This document shows, piece after piece, positions 56,832 through 64,000 of a stretch of 64,000 nucleotides of DNA (the stretch's first letter is position 1; each line of letters opens with the position of its first letter). The position numbers and the translations under genes are program-made. The DNA comes from Blakeslea trispora (taxonomy: Eukaryota > Mucoromycota > Mucoromycetes > Mucorales > Choanephoraceae): NCBI GenBank assembly GCA_025331445.1, contig JAIWNE010000018.1:186001-250000 (forward strand), read 5' to 3'. A model generated the notes under the pieces. It was not told where the DNA came from and did not search any database. It worked only from the letters and a program-made list of their open reading frames with translations.

Positions 56832-59800
56832 ATGGTGAGAAGAAAGCATCCGATCGATCCTAATGTGGTCGAGAAATCAACAATAGAAAAAGCAACAGCC
56901 TTAAACAACTTGTCTTCACTCATGGGTGATATCTTTGATGACGCTCAGAGACAAGACGCTAATTTACGAGCCGATGCCATCAGGTTGCGTGATCTTCAAC
57001 TTGCCTGTAGTTTAAATGCACCTCGAAAAGTAGGAGAACCTGAGGATATTGATTTCGAAGGAGAAGCTCGGTTTCTAAAGTTGGTCAACAAGATGGTCAA
57101 CCTGGTGATCAAGACAAAGAAAAGAGAACCTACAGCTGATCGAGTACAACGATTTATTGCTGGTTTTTTACAATACATTCAATCTAGAGGTAAATATGGA
57201 TTACCTCCTCTTTACTTTTTGTTAACAATGATATTAGATGAAGAAGCAAAACAGAGAGCAAGAGAAAAGGTGACTGAAGATGTTGAAATGAAAGAAGCAG
57301 GTCAACCTACAAATGAAGAAGAGGAAGAAGAAGGGGAATATGAAACAGTGACATCTCGATTTGTCGAAAGCTTTTTGCGTCATTTGTTTAAAGGATTTTT
57401 AGGCAGTAAAGCCATTGTACGTACTCGATGTTGTCAAATCATTGCCCTCAGTATCAGTTCCATGGGTGAATTAGAGTAAGAGAAAGAAATAGAGAAAGAA
57501 GCAAATGGGGATTAAACAACATGTTGTTTATAGTGAAGATCTTTATCAAGATTTGAAATCACATTTATTTGAAAGTCATTTGGATAAAGATGCTGGTGTA
57601 AGAGCACAAGCAGTGACAGCTCTTTGTCGATTACAAAGTGACGATGAAGTCAATCCTTCAGATGGACAAACCATTCTCGATAAATTAATGTGGAGTGTAC
57701 GCCATGACCCAAGCGCGTAAGTGTTTGTGTTTATCTAACAAATTTTTTTTCTACTCATCATGTCATATAGTGAAGTACGACGTTTGATTTTATTTAATAT
57801 TGATGTATCCAAAGAAACAGTACCTTATTTAGTCAAAAGTATCCGAGATCCTGATGATACCAACAGACGTGTTGTCTATTTAAAGCCCTTATCAGATCTT
57901 CGTAATTTCCGTATGCTTCAATTTGATGAACGACTTCAAGTACTTCAATGGGGTCTGAATGATCGTACTGAATTAGTACGTAAAGCAGCCCTCAAGATGT
58001 TCTCGGAACGATGGATTGCTCATGCCAGTAATAACCTGATTGAATTTCTCGAACGATTAGAAGCTACTCGACCTGCCGTTGCTCCCCTTGTTGAAAAACT
58101 CTTGAAGGCCTTTTTTAAGGATCGTATGGATATTGTGAATGAAATCAGTTTTGATGGTAAGTGTATGATAAAGAAAAGATATGACAGAGATAAGCTCATC
58201 TCTAGATGTTTAGATGAATTCTGGAATAATTTATCGGGTGAAAGCGCACTTTTGGCAAAGGCATTGATTGAGTTTTTACAGAGTCAAGATGGGCTGGATG
58301 AACGATTGGATGATATCTTGCCAGAAGTGACTCGCCATGTATTCAATCTTGAAAACTATTATAATCTCTACCGTGCTCATATGAATGCAGAAGATGCCAG
58401 TTTGACGAATTATGAATTCATCTTGACTCAACTGTTGGATATTTCGCTATGCTTGGATTATGCAGATGAAGTGGGTCGAAGAAAGATGTTTGAATTCCTT
58501 CGACATGTTCTCAAATCAGAAGAGTTGTTGGATGATCATCTAGAGAGAGTCATCAAGGTCTTTCGGATGATCTCAATTGATGAGCGTGATTTCACTAGGT
58601 AAATATATATTACATGTGTTGTATGTTTTTTTTACTAAAACATCAAGCCTAGATCCATCATTGAAATTATTTCTGATATTCAAGAAGAAGCGGAAGAAGA
58701 AGAGGTGGAGGATGAGGAAGAAGGTGCTACCAAGCGAACAAAATTGACCGAGACAACCATGGCTATCAGAGACAGTACACCATCCAAAGAGACCGATGAG
58801 AGTACACAAGACACAAAGAAATCAACCCATGAGACATTTGATAATTTAGTGATTCAGTTTCGATGTCTCAATATCTGTAAGCGTATGTTGGAAAATAGTT
58901 ATGAGGTAATTTGATTTTACGATAACAACAATAAGGATACTCATCTTTTCTATATACGAAAAGCCTTTGACAGATAACTCAAGCTTGTATGGTCTGTTGA
59001 ATGATTTGATTGTACCTGCTGTGCAAAATGCAGATACTTTATTACGTCAAGAAGGTCTTCATTGTCTTGGTCTATGTTGTACATTGGATAAACGATTAGC
59101 TCAACATAATATTACTCTATTTATTACTTGTATTAAACATGGCCATGAAGATCTTGTCAAAAAGGCAGTTCGGGTAAAAAAAGAAAAAAAGAAAAAAAGA
59201 AAACTTGATGGACTTATTTCTCTGTGGGATTAGACTCTAGGTGATGTCTTGTTGATGTATGGTGTAGATACAATGGCTGACTATCTAAGTGGTGTAAGTC
59301 TCTTTTTGAAGAGTTTGATATATAAAAAAATTAATGATCGCTGATTCTCATATTATTATTATAGCCAAATGATATTCGTGAAGTCTTTGAATTTGGATTG
59401 GATCATGACAATACTGAAATTCAATCCTTAACTACACAAGCCTTATGTAAATTAATGCTGTTCAATCGTTTTGATGATAGTGAGGTGAGAGGGCAATTTC
59501 ATGAAAATGCGAAATGGATGATTGACTTTTTCTTTTATAGCTACTTCGTTTAATGGTCCTGTTATACTTTTTCCCTCAAACAGAAATAGACGAAGCAAGC
59601 AACATAATTCATCAATGTCTTGCCTATTTCTTTCCTGCCTATTGTTATTCTTCTGCTGCACACCAAAAAGCCATCTCAAACATCACGATACCCGCACTAG
59701 AAGAACTCTGTCATGTCTATTCTGATCTAGCTGAGGATGAAACCATGACCCATCCAAAAAATATTGCAGATATGCTTGCTGATTGGAATGATCCTGAAAA

Positions 59801-60575
59801 ACTATCCACGTAAGTTGTTTATTTATAAAACATGGGAAAAAAAAAGACTTATAGGACGATTCAAGTGCAAGATCAAAACAACCTGGTTTTATTGCGTCAG
59901 ATCAAGAGAGTGTATTCCAGGTACCAGGCACATTAGCTGTTCAGGCACTGAAAGTCATCTTGGGTGAATCTGAAGATTTGAGAAGAAAGACCTTATGTCA
60001 CTTTGTGTTACGATTAAGATTAGAAAAGATTTCTTTTCGACAGATGAAAGAAATATGTGATCTAATTCGAAAGATGGATAAGGTAGAGAATGAATGGAAC
60101 CTATCGCTTTATTTTTTTTATTTATTCTATATCATAGAAACGACCTATTAAGGTGATGCCAACAAGAAAAGCCTTTGAAAGGATGGCAAATCGATTTGAT
60201 TCCATCTTGACAGAAGAAGGTCAACAAGATATTCAAACTAATTTAGAGGAAGAAGATGAAGAAGAAGAGGATAACAACATTGAAGAAAGTAGTTCACAAC
60301 ATAAGCACCTTCGTCATAGAAAGCGTGGAAGAGAGGCAGATGAGATTTCTGAGGAAGAGTCCGAGGAAGAGGAAGATTATGAAAAGAAAGATAGAAACGA
60401 TGATGAAGACGAGGACGAAGATGACGAAGAACAAGAAGATGAAGAAGGCGAAGACGAAGACGAAGACGAAGATGGTGAAGAAGACGAAGACGAAGAACAG
60501 GAAGATGGTGAAGAAGAAGACGATGAAGAAGGCGAAGAACAGGAAGACGAAGAAGAAAGCGACTATGAAGAATAA
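56832..60575 (+). CDS. YCG1: Condensin complex subunit CAP-G (Ycg1/Cnd3)
   Basis: Twelve exons: 56832-57189, 57238-57475, 57534-57716, 57771-58156, 58214-58598, 58653-58905, 58964-59173, 59234-59293, 59365-59484, 59541-59809, 59866-60082, 60138-60575. They give 1038 aa (yeast Ycg1 is 1035). This HEAT-repeat subunit binds DNA with CAP-H and compacts mitotic chromosomes. Signatures are RFVESFLRHLFKGFLGSKAI, VRTRCCQIIALSISSMGEL, DKDAGVRAQAVTALCRLQ, MWSVRHDPSAEVRRLIL and DTNRRVVYLKPL. After residue 640 come LLRQEGLHCLGLCCTLDK and NDIREVFEFGL. The C-terminus is a run of about 80 Asp/Glu. Exon 11 uses a TTCAAG acceptor, required for frame. Introns 1 and 4 are multiples of three without stops, so retention would not break the frame. 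Confidence 0.93.
60355..60572. repeat. GAAGAC/GAAGAT-type tract coding Asp/Glu
   Basis: Imperfect GAA/GAC/GAT codon repeat at the end of the CAP-G gene, coding almost only aspartate and glutamate. Confidence 0.85.
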
Positions 60576-60708
60576 AAATGTTAGCTTCTCATGTATAAAC
60601 TATTTAAATGAGCTATATTAAAAGACTATTGAAATCAAAAAGTTTAAAGATAAATGTACACAGTTTTTATTCTATTAGATCCAACAAAATTATTATTATT
60701 ATTATTAT

Positions 60709-61215
60709 CTAGTTGTAATTGCCGGGAACGATACGTTGACAGCCATAGGTAGAGAGACCCAATCGACAATCAGCTTGGTTCTTACAGCAACGAATACAGA
60801 AAGTATTGCTATCAGGCTCAATTAAATTGACAAAATACTTGTAACCATTACAGGAGACGCCATGAATATCCTTGTTATCATATTGTCCACCACCATCTTC
60901 AGACTTGAGACTGTACTTTGTACGGTCGATCGTACCAGTCACTTGTACGTAGTTGGAGGTAGCTGCATAATGGGCAGATCGAATAAAGCCACTAGGGAAC
61001 ACTTGACTACTACCTAGGCTGTTTTGGGTACAGAATGGTTTACCATCATTTTCGGTAGCACCTACATCATCTCCAGGGTGAGGAGGCATGAACGAACAAA
61101 AGGCAGTATCCGATCGAAGTTGAATTGAAAAGTTAGGTGCACGTTTTGTCATGGCAGGTAAGGCATGGACACCAATACAGAGAGCAAAGAAGGCCAAGAG
61201 AATAGAGAATTGCAT
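60709..61215 (-). CDS. Small cysteine-rich secreted protein
   Basis: Single exon, 168 aa. MQFSILLAFFALCIGVHALP is a signal peptide, and MTKR just after it resembles a kexin site (KR). The mature part has eight or nine cysteines, with blocks AFCSFMPPHPGDDVGATEND, VQVTGTIDRTKYSLKSEDGG and a double-Cys cluster CIRCCKNQADCRLGLSTYGC. The pattern suggests a compact disulfide-bonded extracellular protein. I recall similar secreted proteins in Mucorales but cannot name a function. A TATA box lies 46-54 bp upstream. The longer in-frame start at 61257 would put 14 polar residues before the signal and is rejected. Confidence 0.8.
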   Translation of the reverse strand: MQFSILLAFFALCIGVHALPAMTKRAPNFSIQLRSDTAFCSFMPPHPGDDVGATENDGKPFCTQNSLGSSQVFPSGFIRSAHYAATSNYVQVTGTIDRTKYSLKSEDGGGQYDNKDIHGVSCNGYKYFVNLIEPDSNTFCIRCCKNQADCRLGLSTYGCQRIVPGNYN

Positions 61216-61260
61216 TGTTGAAAGATATTGTTGGATTGTAATAAACATGTCAGTCATCCA

Positions 61261-61269
61261 TTATATATA
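61261..61269 (-). promoter_or_regulatory. TATA box of the cysteine-rich protein gene
   Basis: On the minus strand TATATATAA lies 46-54 bp before the ATG at 61215. Confidence 0.5.
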
Positions 61270-61884
61270 CTTGTCAAATATTTTGTACACCCACTTTTTT
61301 TTTTTATCCCACTCAGCCCTTTTGGGCAAATTGACTATTTTTGTCTCTTTTTTTTTTTATCTTGCAAAATGAAAGAATTCTAAGCCCTCTTTTTTAGGGC
61401 TATTTTTAAAAGAATAAACATCAGGATTTGAATCATGTTTAGAAAAGAGAGATCTCGCTTTTAATGATTTCATGTTGACTATTCGAATAAAGTGGCTGTC
61501 ATGTTGATTCAAAGTCATTCAGTAGCTTGGTTCATAACAGAATTCATTTTCTTAGGGGGGGGGGGATGAATATCTACAGTATGGCTATTTCTTTTTTTTT
61601 TTTAGAAGAAATAGAGTCATGAAGATTACTATCTATACAAGTTGAATGAAGGACATCACTCGGTTCAAGTTGTTTAAGCATTTGTTTTTTCTTTTTGTCA
61701 AAATTGTTTGATGATATAAAAAGCTGCTTCCCTTTTCTTTTTCCCGAATTAAAAGCTCTGCAGATAAGGATATTCATTGACCCTTTTCTATTTTTATGTT
61801 TGACAAACCATACGATATTTCTTGATCTTTTTTTTAAAAAAAGAAAATGTCCAAATTTAGACAATTAAACTCCATTTGGTTTCC
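61270..61884. other. Intergenic region
   Basis: About 600 bp, AT-rich, with a G10 run at 61555-61564 and T/A runs. No supported gene. Confidence 0.5.
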
Positions 61885-62328
61885 TACAAAGTCATCCACC
61901 ATTGAAACTGAATCTCTCTCTCTTTTTTGTATAATTAAAACTCATCGTCAAAGATGCATAAGCCAAGAGGCGCATCAGCGGTTCAAAATAATGTCCAATT
62001 GAGCTTGTGAATTTATTTTAAGAACTTGAAAAAAAAAGCAAATCCCGAGGCCAGTATTTTGTTGTATCGCCTTTAGCAATCAATGGCTGCTTAGCATCTG
62101 TCTTCTATCTGCCAAGTGAACAAGTAGATCATTGCTGATCTCGCTTCAATTCTCCAGCAGCAAATCCTTCATTAGAAAAATAACTTGATCCATTTTTCCA
62201 AATTATCCATCAAACTTCAACATCAGGTTGCTTGAGTTGTACTTATCATAAAGGCTTAAAAGTTTGCAAAATATAAGGAAATGATGTTTATTTTTGATAA
62301 ATGCTAAAAAAAATACAATTAATATTTG

Positions 62329-62377
62329 GTATGCCCTCCTTTTGCCTTGATTACAGCTTTGCATCTGGAGGGCATAC
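62329..62377. repeat. 11-bp inverted repeat near the 3' end of the inner transposon
   Basis: GTATGCCCTCC (62329-62339) is complementary to GGAGGGCATAC (62367-62377), enclosing 27 nt. Possibly a subterminal transposase site or RNA structure. Confidence 0.75.
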
Positions 62378-62448
62378 TTTCTACTAAAGTTTCAGCGAAA
62401 TCAAGCCCTATCAGTTCCCATTCTTGCAAGATGAGCGCCTTCAATTCT

Positions 62449-63410
62449 TCAACGTTTTTGACTGTGTGCTCTCTTGGCTGCAAGGCGTTTCTCTAGCTCC
62501 CACCACACATGCTCGATAGGGTTCAAATCAGGGCTTTGAGCAGACCAGAACTCAAAGCCGCTGATCTGATGGCCCTCCCTTCCACCAACGAGCATAGGCA
62601 CCTGTGTGGCAGGTAGCACCGTCTTCTTGGAGTATAAACTCTCTACCATGCTTCTCATGTAGATCCTTGAACCAAGGTTGGAAATGCTTGGCCAAAGTAT
62701 CAACATAAGCATCTTGATTCATATTGCCTTCTACGACCACGAGAGGGACCAAATCCCACAGCGGTAAAGCAGGCCCAGACCATTACCGATCCTTTACCCC
62801 ATTTGGTGCTACTGAGGAATGTTTCTTTCCTCGTACCTGGTACCCTTCTTACGGATGAATCGGGCAGCACAGTCGTTGTTCTCAACCCGAAGACATGCCT
62901 TATCTGACCATACGACGCTTCTCCACTCATCATCATCCCAACCGGAATGTCTACGTGCCCAATGTAGCCTAGCCTCCTTGTGACGGTCAGTAAGAGTGGG
63001 CTTGTGTGCTGCCCAAAACGAATGAAAGCCACATTTGGCTAGATAGCTGACAATAGTCTTCCTGTCAACTATCAAGCCAAACGTTGCTACATATGCTTGA
63101 ACCTGAGGATATGTAGCAAACGGATCCTGTTGTACAAAACGAACTAGCAATCTAATGTCGCCTTCAGTTGCCCTTTGGCTTTCTGCCAGTACTCTTGCCT
63201 TTCTCAAAAGTACTCTTTTTCTCAATTGTATTAATGATGTTTCTTGCTGTCTTGGCATGAACACCTGTCAATGCTTCAATCCTACTATACGTTGCATCGT
63301 TCATTCTAAGATAATAAACACCTCCCCCGCTTGAAATCATTGTGATATTCGTACTTGCGAGCATTAGAGCTTTCGTTTGATGTATTGTTCATGTTTGATT
63401 GTATTTGAAG
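62449..63410 (-). pseudogene. Tc1-like transposase of the inner element, frame-disrupted
   Basis: Read across several frames, the protein starts near 63393 (MNNTSNESSNARKYEY), has a YYLRMNDATYSRIEALTGVH helix-turn-helix region, FGLIVDRKTIVSYLAKCGFH, and WRSVVWSDKACLRVENND, where SD holds the first catalytic aspartate. Then come KGSVMVWACF, VVVEGNMNQDAYV, FILQEDGATCHTGAYA with the second aspartate, and SPDLNPIEHVWWELEKRLA with the third acidic position. At least three frameshifts separate these blocks (near 63200, 62790 and 62570), so all catalytic residues remain visible but no intact protein results. Confidence 0.85.
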
Positions 63411-63465
63411 AAAGCTTTGTAAAAGAGAGAGGAAGGGATTTAATTAAGGAATCGATCATTTTTTT

Positions 63466-63990
63466 CATGCAACTGTACCTTTCACCTTGGTGTCGGAGAA
63501 CTCCGATTCCTTCAACAGTATAACATGATTTATCAGACCACTGGTCTGTTGTCCAATCGACATGTTCCTTATCCCGTTTCAGGCGAAATTCCTTGTGAAT
63601 CTTTGTCAAGGCAGGCTTATGGGCTGCGTAATAAGATTTGAAGCCTACCTGACGAAGACAGCTAACGACAGTCTTTCTACAGACTTCAACTTTTAACTTC
63701 ACTAGCTCGTGTTTGACACCATCAATGCTCAGGAAAGAGCTGTTTGTTACAATTCGATCGAGGCATCTCATTGTTCTTTCACTGGCCTTTGGAGTTGAAC
63801 TAGAAAGTGCACTGAGCAAAGGTGCGCCCTCTTCCTGAATACGCTTCACGATGTTGTTTACAGTCGCGTAAGAGATCACCATTATACGTGAAATCTCTTT
63901 CATGGGATGCTTAGGGTCACTTAACCAATAGAGTTTTTCTTCGCGCTTGTTGTATTTACCACGGCTGCTTGTATCAATGGTAGGTATATT
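63466..63990 (-). pseudogene. N-terminal transposase half of outer element B
   Basis: One frame is open from about 63990 to 63466: DTSSRGKYNKREEK at the start, the ISYATVNNIVKRIQEEG helix-turn-helix, RTMRCLDRIVTNSSF, VCRKTVVSCLRQVGFKSYYA and WTTDQWSDKSCYTVEGIG. It resembles element A closely but here the frame is intact. It is cut at the inner transposon boundary, before the second catalytic motif, so it cannot give a working transposase. Confidence 0.85.
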
Positions 63991-64000
63991 TGAATTGAAG

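Larger units (their letters stand above)
62175..63465 (-). mobile_element. Second Tc1-like element inserted in element B
   Basis: This segment holds a transposase of another subfamily than the flanking copy, on the same strand. Limits are where similarity to element A stops on the left (after CAAATCCTTCA) and resumes on the right (before CTGTACCTTTC). The 3' non-coding part has the Tc1-typical CCTTTTGCCTTGATTACAGC. Terminal inverted repeats could not be defined with confidence. Confidence 0.75.
61885..64000 (-). mobile_element. Tc1-like element B, interrupted by a second element, cut by window edge
   Basis: The left part (about 61885-62174) matches the 3' non-coding end of element A at 5.4 kb: shared blocks include AAAGATGCATAA, TGTCCAATTG, GAACAAGTAGAT and CTCCAGCAGCAA. 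A degenerate terminal repeat (CCATTGAAACTGAA against CCATTGGAAACCGAA) lies near 61898. The right part (about 63466-64000) carries the N-terminal transposase half in the same orientation. Between them lies a different Tc1-like element. Compared with element A, roughly 370 bp of the transposase core is missing from the outer copy, so an internal deletion accompanied or preceded the insertion. The 5' terminal repeat is off the window. Confidence 0.8.

Noticed and set aside
60256..60621. Lys/Met/Thr-rich frame over the CAP-G tail
   Set aside because: Shifted reading of the GAA/GAC repeat; the Asp/Glu frame continues the CAP-G protein.

Overview
The window reads as nuclear DNA of an early-diverging filamentous fungus, most likely Mucoromycota/Mucorales. 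Genes are split by short AT-rich introns (mostly 48-65 bp, GT..AG). Intergenic DNA is AT-rich with long A/T runs and scattered G/C homopolymers. Recognisable proteins are fungal housekeeping types, and the mobile DNA is Tc1/mariner and Helitron-like. No operons, rRNA, tRNA or CRISPR were seen. Exon coordinates in the entries were derived by hand from splice sites and checked by reading-frame arithmetic.

Left end (1-9 kb): a partial COG2 gene (Golgi tethering); then a 3.37-kb fold-back-like element with two apparently perfect 629-bp inverted arms built from tandem subrepeats; then, 16 bp away, a decayed Tc1/mariner copy bounded by TA and imperfect terminal repeats; then an orphan ORF and the mitochondrial ribosomal protein bS6m gene. 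From 9.4 to 16.6 kb lies PRP8, the spliceosome core protein (2351 aa, three exons).

Middle (18-37 kb): an NT-type C2 protein, a Nem1/CTDNEP1-like lipin phosphatase, a small secreted protein, a putative tail-anchored protein, glycerophosphocholine acyltransferase (GPC1-like), a mitochondrial J protein, ethanolamine kinase, a glycolipid transfer protein, a Ser/Thr-rich single-pass surface protein, a broken gene with a PD-(D/E)xK-like signature and two hairpins, a Pif1/Helitron helicase remnant, TAN1 (tRNA ac4C cofactor) and a mitochondrial PDK/BCKDK-type kinase. Several of these act on phospholipids (Nem1, GPC1, EKI1, GLTP), but nothing shows they are co-regulated.

Right part (37-61 kb): a KRE9/KNH-like wall protein, ATG29, an EBP1/PA2G4 homologue with an apparent one-base frameshift, PAM18, proteasome alpha6, two unidentified membrane proteins, the HUT1 nucleotide-sugar transporter, DPM1, SNU66/SART1, CCZ1, an AP180-type ANTH adaptor, condensin CAP-G (12 exons) and a cysteine-rich secreted protein. 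Many neighbours are tail to tail with 6-80 bp between stops; in at least three pairs AATAAA overlaps or directly follows the stop codons. The right edge (61.9-64 kb) is a Tc1-like element interrupted by a second, different Tc1-like element; the outer copy runs off the window.
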